A stretch of 42,978 nucleotides of DNA, taken from positions 1 through 42,978 of the forward strand of contig JABFSM010000108.1 in NCBI GenBank assembly GCA_013140635.1. The letters run 5' to 3'. Position numbers and translations under genes: made by a program. This DNA comes from Gemmatimonadales bacterium (GTDB lineage: Bacteria > Gemmatimonadota > Gemmatimonadetes > Gemmatimonadales > GWC2-71-9). Below are positions 28,770-38,461 of this stretch, piece after piece; the stretch's first letter is position 1, and each line of letters opens with the position of its first letter. The notes under the pieces are model-generated. The model searched no databases, was not told where the DNA came from, and saw only the letters and a list, made by a program, of their open reading frames with translations.

Positions 28770-31550
28770 CTACCGCGCCAGGAACATCCTGAGCACCCGG
28801 GGCAGGATCCCCCCGTGCGCGAGGTAGTCCACTTCGACCGGTGAATTCAGCCGAACCACGGCGTTGAAGCTGATCTCCGAACCGTCGTCCCGGCGGGCGA
28901 TGATCTTGAGCCTTCCGCCCGGCACCGCCCCGGCCGCAAGCCCCGCGATGCTGTACGATTCGAAGCCGGTGAGCCCGAGGGTCTCCCGGGTCTCGCCCGG
29001 CTGGAACGCGAGGGGAAGAACCCCCATGCCGACAAGATTGCTGCGGTGAATCCGCTCGTAGCTTTCCGCGATAACCGCCCGCACGCCGAGCAGCGTGGTT
29101 CCCTTGGCGGCCCAATCTCGGCTCGAGCCGGTGCCATATTCCTTGCCCGCGAGCACGATGAGCGGCGTGCCCTCGGCGATGTACCTCATGGCGGCATCGT
29201 AGATGGAACTGAGCTCGCCCGACGGAAGATGCACCGTCCAGTTGCCTTCCTTGTCCGGCACCAGCCGATTCTTGATCCGGACGTTGCCGAAGGTGCCCCG
29301 CATCATCACTTCATGATTGCCGCGCCGGGCGCCGAAGGTGTTCCACTCATGTTGGGGGACGCCATGCTCGAGCAGATAGCGCGCCGCGGGGCCGTTCTTC
29401 GGAATGGCCCCCGCGGGAGAGATGTGATCGGTCGTCACCGAATCGCCCAGTGAAGCGAGGACACGCGCCCCGGCAATGTCCTGGAGCGCGGTCGGCCGTG
29501 GACTCAACCCCTGGAAGAACGGCGGCTCCTGGACGTAGGTCGAACTCTGGCTCCAGGCAAAGCGGTCGCCCGCGGGCACCTCGAGCGCCCGCCACTCCTC
29601 GTCACCGGTGAAGACCGATGCATAGCGCTCCTTGAAGAGCTCGGGACGGAGGGCGGCATTCATGGTGCTCTGGATTTCCGCCAGACTCGGCCAGAGGTCC
29701 GCCAGAAAGACCGGCTTACCCTGTTGGTCTTGGCCAAGCGGCTCGGTGGCGAGGTTGACGTCGACCCGGCCCGCCAGCGCGAAGGCAACGACGAGCATCG
29801 GTGAAGCGAGATAGTTGGCGCGGACGAGCGGATGGACCCGCGCCTCGAAATTCCGGTTTCCCGAGAGGACCGACGCCGCCACGAGCTGGTGTTGTTCGAT
29901 GGCATCGGCAATCGGTTCGGGAAGGGGGCCGCTGTTCCCGATGCAGGTCGTGCAGCCATAGCCGACGATCTGAAAACCCAACCGGTCGAAGTACGGCATG
30001 AGGCCGGCGCTCTCGAGGTATGCCGTCACCACGCGGGAGCCCGGAGCCATGCTGGTCTTTACCCACGGTTTGCTGGCCAGTCCCTTTTCCACCGCCTTCT
30101 TGGCGAGAAGCCCCGCTCCGACCATCACCGACGGGTTCGACGTGTTCGTGCAGCTGGTGATCGCGGCAATGACCACCGAGCCGTCGCGGAGGGGAAAGTC
30201 CTCGCCGTTGAGCGAGCAGCTCACTTCGGGAGGCGCTTCAAGCGCCGTCGACACCGCCCCTGCCGATCCGCCTTCGCCGACCCACCTGGAATAGTTTGCG
30301 TCGGCGACGGCGCGGCGGTCCGCCGGGGCGGCGCTGGGCAGGAGGCCGGGAAGCGAAACCACGAAGTTCTTCTTGAGCTCGGTGAGCGGGACGAGATCCT
30401 GCGGCCGCCGCGGGCCGGCCAAGCTCGGTTTGATCGTGCCGAGGTCGAGGTCGATCGCCGTGGTAAACTCGGGATCGGGTGTCGCTTCGGTACGGAAGAG
30501 GCCGGCCTCACGGCAGTACCGTTCAGCCCGCTCCGCCGCCTCCTCACGCCCCGTTCGGCGGAGATACCGGATGGTCTCCGCATCCACCGGGAAGAATCCC
30601 ATGGTGGCGCCGTACTCGGGGGCCATATTGGCGATGGTGGCGCGGTCGGCCAGGCCCAGATGCGCGAGTCCGGGGCCGAAGAACTCCACGAACTTGTCCA
30701 CCACGCCCTGCTTCCGAAGCATCTGGGTGGCGTGGAGCACCAAGTCGGTGGCCGTCGTTCCGGTCGGGAGCGCGCCGGTCAGCTTCACGCCGACGACCTC
30801 GGGAACCAGCATGAAGTACGGCTGCCCGAGCATGACCGCCTCGGCCTCGATGCCCCCGACGCCCCAGCCGAGCACGCCGAGGCCGTTGATCATAGTGGTA
30901 TGTGAATCGGTGCCGACCAAGCTGTCGGGATAGGCCGTCATCTCCCCGTACTGGTCCCGCATTTGGACTACCGGAGAGAGGTACTCAAGGTTGACCTGGT
31001 GCACGATGCCGGTGCCGGGCGGGACGACGCTGAAGTCCCGGAAAGCGCGCTGGGCAAACTTGAGGAGTTGATAGCGCTCGGCGTTCCGGTCAAATTCAAG
31101 GGCCACGTTCTGGCGGAAGGCATCGGCGGTTCCGTAGTGATCCACCTGCACCGAGTGATCGATCACGAGGTCGCATGGCACGACAGGGTTGATTCGCCCG
31201 GCATCGCCCCCCATGCGCGCCATGGCATCGCGCATCGCGGCGAGATCGACCACGCAGGGCACGCCGGTGAAGTCCTGGAGCACGACCCGCGCCGGCATGA
31301 AGGGAATTTCACCTCCCGCACCTGGCGCGGGGCTCCAGCGGGCCAGTGCCGCGACATGTTCCTCGGTGACAAACCCCCGGCCCGCGTGGCGGAGGGCATT
31401 CTCGAGCAGCACACGTATCGAGAAGGGAAGGCGGTCGAGCGAGCCCACACCCTGGCGTTCGAGCTCCCCGAGGCGGAACATCACCGCGCCTCCACTTCCG
31501 ACCGAAAGGCGGGACCGGGTGCCGAATGGATTGGGAGGGCTGGCGGCCAT
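28770..31550 (-). CDS. acnA: Aconitate hydratase AcnA-type
   Basis: Likely start MAASPPNPFGTRSRLSVG at 31550; LPFSIRVLLENALRH, RVVLQDFTGVPCVVDLAAMRDAM, VGTDSHTTMINGLGVLGWGVGGIEAEAVMLGQP, ITSCTNTSNPSVM, GKEYGTGSSRDWAAKGT. Confidence 0.95.
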   Translation of the reverse strand: MAASPPNPFGTRSRLSVGSGGAVMFRLGELERQGVGSLDRLPFSIRVLLENALRHAGRGFVTEEHVAALARWSPAPGAGGEIPFMPARVVLQDFTGVPCVVDLAAMRDAMARMGGDAGRINPVVPCDLVIDHSVQVDHYGTADAFRQNVALEFDRNAERYQLLKFAQRAFRDFSVVPPGTGIVHQVNLEYLSPVVQMRDQYGEMTAYPDSLVGTDSHTTMINGLGVLGWGVGGIEAEAVMLGQPYFMLVPEVVGVKLTGALPTGTTATDLVLHATQMLRKQGVVDKFVEFFGPGLAHLGLADRATIANMAPEYGATMGFFPVDAETIRYLRRTGREEAAERAERYCREAGLFRTEATPDPEFTTAIDLDLGTIKPSLAGPRRPQDLVPLTELKKNFVVSLPGLLPSAAPADRRAVADANYSRWVGEGGSAGAVSTALEAPPEVSCSLNGEDFPLRDGSVVIAAITSCTNTSNPSVMVGAGLLAKKAVEKGLASKPWVKTSMAPGSRVVTAYLESAGLMPYFDRLGFQIVGYGCTTCIGNSGPLPEPIADAIEQHQLVAASVLSGNRNFEARVHPLVRANYLASPMLVVAFALAGRVDVNLATEPLGQDQQGKPVFLADLWPSLAEIQSTMNAALRPELFKERYASVFTGDEEWRALEVPAGDRFAWSQSSTYVQEPPFFQGLSPRPTALQDIAGARVLASLGDSVTTDHISPAGAIPKNGPAARYLLEHGVPQHEWNTFGARRGNHEVMMRGTFGNVRIKNRLVPDKEGNWTVHLPSGELSSIYDAAMRYIAEGTPLIVLAGKEYGTGSSRDWAAKGTTLLGVRAVIAESYERIHRSNLVGMGVLPLAFQPGETRETLGLTGFESYSIAGLAAGAVPGGRLKIIARRDDGSEISFNAVVRLNSPVEVDYLAHGGILPRVLRMFLAR

Positions 31551-31602
31551 GGGTGCTGGTGCTCCGTGGGATATTGTTGGGATCGTGCGCGGGGAAAGAT
31601 AA

Positions 31603-31929
31603 ATGCGGAACCCGATCCCCGTGGCCATCACCCGTCGTGACGACGGCGTGCTCCTCGACTGGGATGGCCTGGGCCACCGGGCGCTCTTTCCGGCTCGTGA
31701 GCTTCGTTTAGCCTGCCCTTGCGCAGAATGTGTAGAGGAAATGAGCGGCCGGCCGCTGCTCGATCCGGCCAGAGTTCCAGCCGAGGTTCGGCCCCTCGAG
31801 CTTCAGTTGGTTGGCGCGTATGGCTTGAGAGTGCGGTGGTCCGACGGGCATAGTACCGGTATCTACACCTTCGACCGCATGCGCCGGGACTGTCCCTGCG
31901 CGCGGTGCGCACCCGCACTGATGGACTGA
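31603..31929 (+). CDS. DUF971 domain protein (gamma-butyrobetaine hydroxylase-like N-terminal domain)
   Basis: LLDWDGLGHRALFPARELRLACPCAECVEEMSGRPLLD...VGAYGLRVRWSDGHSTGIYTFDRMRRDCPCARC. Confidence 0.85.
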   Translation: MRNPIPVAITRRDDGVLLDWDGLGHRALFPARELRLACPCAECVEEMSGRPLLDPARVPAEVRPLELQLVGAYGLRVRWSDGHSTGIYTFDRMRRDCPCARCAPALMD

Positions 31930-31938
31930 GGAGGCGGG

Positions 31939-32268
31939 ATGGTCGCTGGCCGAGACTTCTGGATCGTGATCTGGTTCGGCATCCTGCTCCTCGGGTTGCT
32001 CGGACTGGGGGCGTCCATCTACTGGGGGCGAGAGACGCATTGGCGCAACCTCGACGAGCTGCTGCGGGCGGTGGGGACGATCACCGTCTCGACCGGCATG
32101 CTCTTGCTTCTCCGCGGCGTCGCGACCGGATTGGGCCAGGGTCTGCTTGTTGCCGCCCTGCTCTCCTTCATCTTGGCATTCATCTTCGGGCGGAAGCTCT
32201 CGGCGCGGCCGGTAAAGGAGAACGCGCCCACTCCCGACCCGCCGGAGCCGCCGCAGGCCGTCGCGTGA
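31939..32268 (+). CDS. Small membrane protein, hypothetical
   Basis: 109 aa with three hydrophobic segments (FWIVIWFGILLLGLLGLGASIYW; TITVSTGMLLLLRGVA; LLVAALLSFILAFIFG); overlaps next start (TGATG). Confidence 0.6.
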   Translation: MVAGRDFWIVIWFGILLLGLLGLGASIYWGRETHWRNLDELLRAVGTITVSTGMLLLLRGVATGLGQGLLVAALLSFILAFIFGRKLSARPVKENAPTPDPPEPPQAVA

Positions 32269-34691
32269 TGCGGCACCTGGCGCCGCTCGGCGCGATAGGC
32301 TGTCTGGTTGCGTCCCTCCTCCCCGCCGCCGCCGCCGGCCAACAGTCGATCGGGGCCTCGACCGGCGGAACGGTTGCCCAGCGGCAGGCCGAGCGCATGC
32401 TGGGATCGACCAAGCGTGTGCTGATGATTGCCGCCCATCCGGACGACGAGGATACGGAACTCCTCACCGTTCTGGTTCGCGGTCAGGGCGCCGAAGCCGC
32501 CTACCTGTCGCTCTCCCGCGGTGAAGGAGGCCAGAACCTCATCGGGCCGGAGCTCGGTGAAGAGCTCGGCCTGATCCGTTCCGGGGAGCTTCAGGGCGCC
32601 CGCGCCCTCGACGGGGCGCGCCAGTATTTCACCCGCGCCTTCGACTTCGGCTTCTCCAAGAATATCGAAGAGGCGTTCCGCTTCTGGCCCCGCGATTCGG
32701 TGCTCAAAGATGTCGTCCGCATCGTGCGCCGGTTCCGTCCCCAGATCATCGTCTCGATCTTCTCCGGCACCACCCGGGATGGACATGGGCAGCACCAAGA
32801 GGCAGGATGGGCGGCGCAGGAGGCGTTCAAGGTGGCGGGGGACCCCGCGGCCTTTCCGGAATTGGCCCGGGAAGGGCTGACCCCCTTTGCCCCGTCCAAG
32901 CTCTACCGTTCGGCTCGGTTCGACGGTAGCGGCGCTTCGCTCACGCTCGACGGCGGGGTGCTGGACCACGACATCGGCCAGTCGTATCGCCAGGTGGCCA
33001 TGCGGGGCAGGAGCCTCCACCGCTCTCAGGACATGGGGGTGCTCCAGGAACCGGGTCCGTCGAACATTCGCCTGGCGCTGCTCAGCGACCGGACCGGCGC
33101 CGGCGGCGGCACGCTCTGGAGCGGCATCGACACCGCCGCCGCTCCGCTCGGAGGGCCGGGCATCGAGTCGGCGGACCAGCGGCGCCACGCCGACGATGCC
33201 GCCGCGATTCGCGCCGCGCTGGTCGTCGACGCCTCCACCGCAGACGGCCGGCTGGTTCCGGGGCAGATGGTCTCGGTGCGCCTAACTGTCTGGAACGCCG
33301 GAACCCGCCCTGCCACGGCGGAATTCGCCCTGGAGGCGCCGGACCGGTGGGTGGTGTCGGCCTGCCCCGCGCCGCGGGCCGTGGTGGCGCCGGGGACGGT
33401 GGCGGCGTGCGTGGTCGAGGTCACCCTCCCCGACGACGCCCCGTTGACGACCCCCTACTTCCTCCGCGAGCCGCGGGACGGGGCGATGTATCGGTGGACC
33501 GGCGACCCCGCGGTTTGGGGGGAGGCGTTCGAGCCGCCACCCCTTCGGGCCCGGGTCGGGCTGCTTCCCGAGGGGGGCCGCCGGATCGAACAGGTGCGGG
33601 AAGTCGTGCACCGCTATCGGAATCAGGCGATCGGCGAGATCCGCCGCCCCGTCTTCGTGGTCCCGCGCGTCGACGTCAAGCTCGCTCCCGCCGAAAAGGT
33701 GTGGCCCACCGGCGGCCGCGGCGCCAAGGCGTTCGTCGTGACCCTTCAGCACGGATCGGCGGCCCCCACCGAGGGCACCGTGGTCCTCGAGCTCCCCTCC
33801 GGCTGGCCGGCGGTTCCGCCGCAGCCGTTCCGCCTGACGCGCGAAGAGGAGCGCGAAACGCTGGTCTTCGAGGTCCGCGCCCCGGAGCGGACGCCGGCGG
33901 GAAGCTACGAGGTGCGAGCGGTGGCCCGGGACAGCTCCGGCCGGCGTTATGCGGCCGGGATCTACGCGGTCGAGTACCCGCACATTCGTCCGATGGGCCA
34001 CGCTCGGCAGGCGGTGAGCGCGGTGCATGCGGCGCCGATCGCCTTTCCGGCCCTCACCCGCATCGGGTACGTCCGAGGCGCCTCCGACCGGGTGCCGGAG
34101 GCGCTGATCGACATAGGGCTCTCGGTCGACATTCTCGATGCCGCCGCCTTGGAACGGGGAAACCTCTCGAAGTACGACGTCATCGTGGTCGGCAGCCGGG
34201 CCTACGAGACCGACCCGGCGCTGCTCGAGAACAACGCGCGGCTGCTCGACTACGCGCGGGCCGGCGGGCGGCTCGTGGTGCAGTATCAGCAGGGAGCCTT
34301 CTTCAACGGGAATTACGCCCCGGCGCCGCTCACGGTGGGACAGCCGCACGACCGGGTCACCGACGAAACCGCTTCGCCGGCGCCGCTCGTTCCCGATCAT
34401 GCCGCCTTTACCAGGCCTAACCGCATCGGAGCGCCGGATTGGGCGGGGTGGGTGCAGGAGCGGGGGCTCTACTTCGCCCGAACCTGGGATCCCTCGTATG
34501 TCCCGTTGCTCGAACTCGCCGACCCGGGGGAGCCGCCGCTCCGGGGCGGCATTCTGCTCAAACGGCTGGGCAAAGGCACCTACATTTACACCGGACTCTC
34601 GTTCTTTCGCCAACTTCCCGCTGGGGTGCCCGGTGCCTTTCGCCTCTTCGTCAACTTGCTCGATGTTCGCGCCACGCCGCCGCAACCGTAG
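32268..34691 (+). CDS. Secreted PIG-L/LmbE-type deacetylase with extended C-terminal region
   Basis: Signal peptide; RVLMIAAHPDDEDTELLTVLVRGQGAEAAYLSLSRGEGGQNLIG; C-terminal beta-rich and Rossmann-like region (SKYDVIVVGSRAYETDPALLENNARLLDYARAGGRLVVQYQ). Confidence 0.85.
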   Translation: MRHLAPLGAIGCLVASLLPAAAAGQQSIGASTGGTVAQRQAERMLGSTKRVLMIAAHPDDEDTELLTVLVRGQGAEAAYLSLSRGEGGQNLIGPELGEELGLIRSGELQGARALDGARQYFTRAFDFGFSKNIEEAFRFWPRDSVLKDVVRIVRRFRPQIIVSIFSGTTRDGHGQHQEAGWAAQEAFKVAGDPAAFPELAREGLTPFAPSKLYRSARFDGSGASLTLDGGVLDHDIGQSYRQVAMRGRSLHRSQDMGVLQEPGPSNIRLALLSDRTGAGGGTLWSGIDTAAAPLGGPGIESADQRRHADDAAAIRAALVVDASTADGRLVPGQMVSVRLTVWNAGTRPATAEFALEAPDRWVVSACPAPRAVVAPGTVAACVVEVTLPDDAPLTTPYFLREPRDGAMYRWTGDPAVWGEAFEPPPLRARVGLLPEGGRRIEQVREVVHRYRNQAIGEIRRPVFVVPRVDVKLAPAEKVWPTGGRGAKAFVVTLQHGSAAPTEGTVVLELPSGWPAVPPQPFRLTREEERETLVFEVRAPERTPAGSYEVRAVARDSSGRRYAAGIYAVEYPHIRPMGHARQAVSAVHAAPIAFPALTRIGYVRGASDRVPEALIDIGLSVDILDAAALERGNLSKYDVIVVGSRAYETDPALLENNARLLDYARAGGRLVVQYQQGAFFNGNYAPAPLTVGQPHDRVTDETASPAPLVPDHAAFTRPNRIGAPDWAGWVQERGLYFARTWDPSYVPLLELADPGEPPLRGGILLKRLGKGTYIYTGLSFFRQLPAGVPGAFRLFVNLLDVRATPPQP

Positions 34692-35724
34692 ACGGCGGGC
34701 GGCGCTCGCCGCCTTCGCGCTCCTCGCCGGCTGTTCGGGCGGCGGGGGGCGGACGCCGGTCGTCATCTACTCCCCGCACGGCCCGGATCAGTTAGGCGCG
34801 CTCGAAAAGGCTTTCGAGGCGCTTCACCCCGGTATCGATGTCCGCTGGCTCGATATGGGGAGCCAGGAGGTCTTCGACCGGCTCCGGTCGGAGCGGGCCA
34901 ATCCGCAGGCCGATATCTGGTTCGGCGGGCCGACCACGATCTTCGACCGCGGAGTGGGCGATTCGCTCCTCGCGCCCTATCGGCCGGCCTGGGCCGGACG
35001 GGTCGGACCCCGCGGTGTCGGCCCCGGCGACCTGTACTGGCCGGTCTACCGCACGCCGGCGGTGATCGCGTTCAACGCGCAGGCGGTGCCGAGAGATTCG
35101 GCGCCCAAGGATTGGGACGACGTGCTGGAACCGAAGTGGCGGGACCAGGTCCTGATTCGGGACCCGATGGCGTCGGGCACGATGCGAGCCATCTGGGGGC
35201 ACATCATCTACCGCGGCATCAAGGCGACCGGCGATACCGCGGCCGGGATGGCGTGGCTCCGGAAGCTCGATGGTCAAACGCGGGCCTACGTGCTGAGTCC
35301 CCTCCTGCTCACCGAAAAGCTCGGTCGCCAGGAGGGACTGGTGACCCTCTGGGATTTGCCCGACGTGCTGATCGACCGGCAGCGCGGCTTGCCGCTCGAT
35401 TATGTCTTCCCGTCCAGCGGTACCGTCGTCATCGACGATGCCATCGGGCTGGTGCGCGGCGCCAAACATCCCAAAGAGGCGCAGACCTTCATCGATTGGG
35501 CCGCGACGGACGAGGCGCTCTTGCTGGCTGCGCGCGTGGTTTTCCGTCTCCCGGCCAGGCGCGATCTCCCCCCCGATTCGATTCCTCCCTGGATCGCTGA
35601 GGTCGAGCAGGCCATGAAGGAAACCGAAGTGGACTGGGCGCTGCTGGCGCGCGAAGGACCGGGATGGATGGCCTATTGGGACCAGCGGGTGCGCAATACC
35701 GGGAAGAAGGCCGGCGCGCGGTGA
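34663..35724 (+). CDS. ABC transporter substrate-binding lipoprotein (Fe3+-type)
   Basis: Lipobox LLAGCSGGG; VVIYSPHGPDQLGALEKAFEALHPGIDVRWLDMGSQEVFDRLRSERANPQADIWFGG; overlaps the PIG-L gene 3' end by 29 nt. Confidence 0.85.
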   Translation: MFAPRRRNRRRRAALAAFALLAGCSGGGGRTPVVIYSPHGPDQLGALEKAFEALHPGIDVRWLDMGSQEVFDRLRSERANPQADIWFGGPTTIFDRGVGDSLLAPYRPAWAGRVGPRGVGPGDLYWPVYRTPAVIAFNAQAVPRDSAPKDWDDVLEPKWRDQVLIRDPMASGTMRAIWGHIIYRGIKATGDTAAGMAWLRKLDGQTRAYVLSPLLLTEKLGRQEGLVTLWDLPDVLIDRQRGLPLDYVFPSSGTVVIDDAIGLVRGAKHPKEAQTFIDWAATDEALLLAARVVFRLPARRDLPPDSIPPWIAEVEQAMKETEVDWALLAREGPGWMAYWDQRVRNTGKKAGAR

Positions 35725-36803
35725 CCGCGGTCGCTGCGGCGGCAACCGCCTACCTCCGGATTGCCGGATTGACCAAGCGGTTCACGGCCCACCTCGCGGT
35801 GGATGGCGTGAGCCTCGACATCCCTCGCGGTGATATCCTCGCTCTGCTGGGCCCGAGCGGGAGCGGCAAGACAACCACTCTTCGGCTCCTGGCCGGGTTC
35901 GAAACCCCGGACAGCGGACGGATCGAAGTGGATGGCGAGGAGGTGACCCGGACGCCGGTGGCGGGGCGCCGCTTCGGGATGGTCTTTCAGCACTACGCCC
36001 TCTTCCCTCATCTCGATGTCGGCGGCAACGTCGCCTTCGGACTCGAAAGCCTCGGAGTGCCGGCGGCCGAACGGGCTTCTCGGGTGGCGGCGGCGCTCGA
36101 AATGGTCGAGCTGTCGGGGCTCGAGCGCCGAGCGGTCTCCGCTCTCTCCGGCGGCCAGCAGCAGCGGGTGGCCCTTGCCCGGGCGCTCGCGCCCGCCCCC
36201 CGGGTGCTGCTCCTCGACGAGCCGCTCTCCAATCTCGACCCGGCGCTCCGGGAACGCACCCGCCGCGAGCTCCGGTCGCTGATTCGCCGCATCGGGATCA
36301 CCACGATTCTCGTCACCCACGAACAGGAAGAGGCGTTCGACCTGGCCGATCATGTGGCCCTCCTCCGGTCGGGGCGCCTCATGCAGGTCGGCACCCCCGA
36401 GGAGCTCTATCAGACACCGGCCTCCTCCTTCGTCGCGCGCTTTATCGGGAGGGCGAGCGTGGTCCCGGTGCAGGTGGTGGCGCACCTGGAGTCGGTGGCT
36501 CGGGTCCAGCTCCTCTCCGCGCCGGCGCCATGGGATGTTCCCCACAGCGGGCCGCTCTCCGGCCCCTGCGAGCTCTACACGCGTCCCGAGGCGCTCTCTC
36601 TGGTCGAGCCCAACGAGCAGGTGCTGACTGGGGTCGTGCACGAGCGCCGCTTCCTCGGCGCGCGGGCGCTCTTCCTGGTGGCGCTCTCCTCGGGCGCCAC
36701 CCTCGAAGTCGAGTCGGCGCCCCTCGCCGCCGGTATCGGCGATCGCGTCGGCGTGGTGCCCCACGGGGCCGGCCTTCACCTCTTCGCTCCGGACCCCGCG
36801 TGA
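35721..36803 (+). CDS. ABC transporter ATP-binding protein (Fe3+/spermidine-type)
   Basis: GPSGSGKTTTLRLLAGFETPDSG, VFQHYALFPHLDVGGNVAFGL, LSGGQQQRVALARALAPAPRVLLLDEPLSNLD; GTG start with 4-nt overlap. Confidence 0.92.
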   Translation: MTAVAAAATAYLRIAGLTKRFTAHLAVDGVSLDIPRGDILALLGPSGSGKTTTLRLLAGFETPDSGRIEVDGEEVTRTPVAGRRFGMVFQHYALFPHLDVGGNVAFGLESLGVPAAERASRVAAALEMVELSGLERRAVSALSGGQQQRVALARALAPAPRVLLLDEPLSNLDPALRERTRRELRSLIRRIGITTILVTHEQEEAFDLADHVALLRSGRLMQVGTPEELYQTPASSFVARFIGRASVVPVQVVAHLESVARVQLLSAPAPWDVPHSGPLSGPCELYTRPEALSLVEPNEQVLTGVVHERRFLGARALFLVALSSGATLEVESAPLAAGIGDRVGVVPHGAGLHLFAPDPA

Positions 36804-38461
36804 AGGGACGCAACCGGCGTGAGCTCCTGGGGCTCGGGCTCCTCCTGCTCCTCTCCTGGCTCGTGGTCTACCCCCTGGCCATCGTCCTGGTCGAAGCGGT
36901 CGGGGGGCCGGGCAAATGGACCCTCGAGGCGGTGCGCCGTTTTGTCGGCGAAGGGAACGAATGGCGCGCCCTCGGGGCCAGCCTGGGCCTCTCCGTGGCG
37001 AGTGCCGTCGGCGCCGCGCTCGTCGGGATTCCGCTCGGCGTCCTGACCACGAGTATCGCCTTCCCGGGGCGGAGAATCGTCTCGACCCTTCTCGGGCTCC
37101 CGGCGGTGCTCCCCCCCCTGGTCGGCGTGCTCGCCTTTCTTTTTCTCTATGGGGAGACCGGGTTCGCCGCCCATCTGGTCCAGCGCCTAACCGGTCTCGA
37201 TGAGGCGCCGTGGCGCCTGCAGGGGGTCGGCGCGGTGCTCTTGGTCCATGTGGCCACGATGTACGTGTATTTCTATCTCTTCACGCGGGCCGGCCTCTCG
37301 GGGCTCGATCCGTCGCTCGCGGAGGCCGCCGCCGCGCTCGGCGCCACCCGCTGGCAGACCTTCAAGCGGGTGACTCTTCCGCTCCTTCGCCCCGCGCTGG
37401 CGGGGGCGGGCCTCCTCGTCTTCATGACCTCGCTCGCCTCCTTCAGCGCCCCGTACATCTTCGGGGGGGGCTTCCGGGTAATGACCACGCAGATCACCGC
37501 CACCAAACTCAACGGTGACGACCGGCTCGCGATGGTCGAGACCGCGGCGCTGCTGATCGTGGCGCTGATCGGACTTTTGTTGTTGCGCGCCACCGAAGGG
37601 AAGGCCGACGCCACGGGGGCGCGGAAAGGGGTGGGCCCCGCGCCTGCGCGGGTCGTGCGGCCGATGGCACGGCTCGGCGCCACGGTGCTCGGGTGGGTGG
37701 CGGCGCTGGTGCTGGCGCTTCCGCTCGCCACGCTCATCCTTGTCTCGTTCGTTCCGAGGGGGACGTGGACCATGGAGCCACTGCCACCGGTCTACTCCCT
37801 CGTGAATTACCGGACGATGCTGAACGAGCCCTCCCGCCTTGCGCCGATTCTCACCAGTCTCTGGATGGCTGGGGTCGCCACGGCGGGGGCGCTCCTCCTC
37901 GCGATTGCGGTGGCGGTCTTGAGCCGGCGCGGGCGGGTCCGAAGCGGTGCTCTCCTCGAAGGGCTCATGGCGCTACCTTGGGCGGTGCCCGGGACCGTCT
38001 TTGCCATCGCGCTGGCCACCACCATGAGCATCCATGCCCCCTGGGTGGGGCGCTTCGTGCTGGTGGGAACGATCTGGATCCTTCCTCTCGCGTACCTCGT
38101 AAGGAATCTGCCGATCGCGGGGCGCGCGGTCCTCACCGGATTTCGGCAGCTCGATCCATCGCTCGAAGAAGCGGGTGCGTCGCTCGGGGCGGGCCGCGGC
38201 CGGATCTTGCGCCGTATCACCCTGCCGCTCTTGCGGCCCGCCCTCGCCGCCGGCGCGAGTCTGGCGTTCGTCACCGCATTTGGAGATTTCGTCACCTCGA
38301 TCATGCTGTACACCTACGACACCCGTCCTATCTCGATCGAAGTGCTCTCCAGTCTCCGTCAGGCCGATGTCGGGCAGGCCGCGGCATTCGGCGTGGTGCT
38401 GATGGCTCTTTCGGCCGCGGTGTTCTTTCTGGCCGGAGAAGGGCAGGGCACCACCGGGTGA
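36800..38461 (+). CDS. ABC transporter permease, duplicated/fused type (FbpB-like)
   Basis: Two permease halves with EAA-type loops (LSGLDPSLAEAAAALGATRWQTFKRVTLPLLRPAL; FRQLDPSLEEAGASLGAGRGRILRRITLPLLRPAL). Confidence 0.9.
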   Translation: MKGRNRRELLGLGLLLLLSWLVVYPLAIVLVEAVGGPGKWTLEAVRRFVGEGNEWRALGASLGLSVASAVGAALVGIPLGVLTTSIAFPGRRIVSTLLGLPAVLPPLVGVLAFLFLYGETGFAAHLVQRLTGLDEAPWRLQGVGAVLLVHVATMYVYFYLFTRAGLSGLDPSLAEAAAALGATRWQTFKRVTLPLLRPALAGAGLLVFMTSLASFSAPYIFGGGFRVMTTQITATKLNGDDRLAMVETAALLIVALIGLLLLRATEGKADATGARKGVGPAPARVVRPMARLGATVLGWVAALVLALPLATLILVSFVPRGTWTMEPLPPVYSLVNYRTMLNEPSRLAPILTSLWMAGVATAGALLLAIAVAVLSRRGRVRSGALLEGLMALPWAVPGTVFAIALATTMSIHAPWVGRFVLVGTIWILPLAYLVRNLPIAGRAVLTGFRQLDPSLEEAGASLGAGRGRILRRITLPLLRPALAAGASLAFVTAFGDFVTSIMLYTYDTRPISIEVLSSLRQADVGQAAAFGVVLMALSAAVFFLAGEGQGTTG

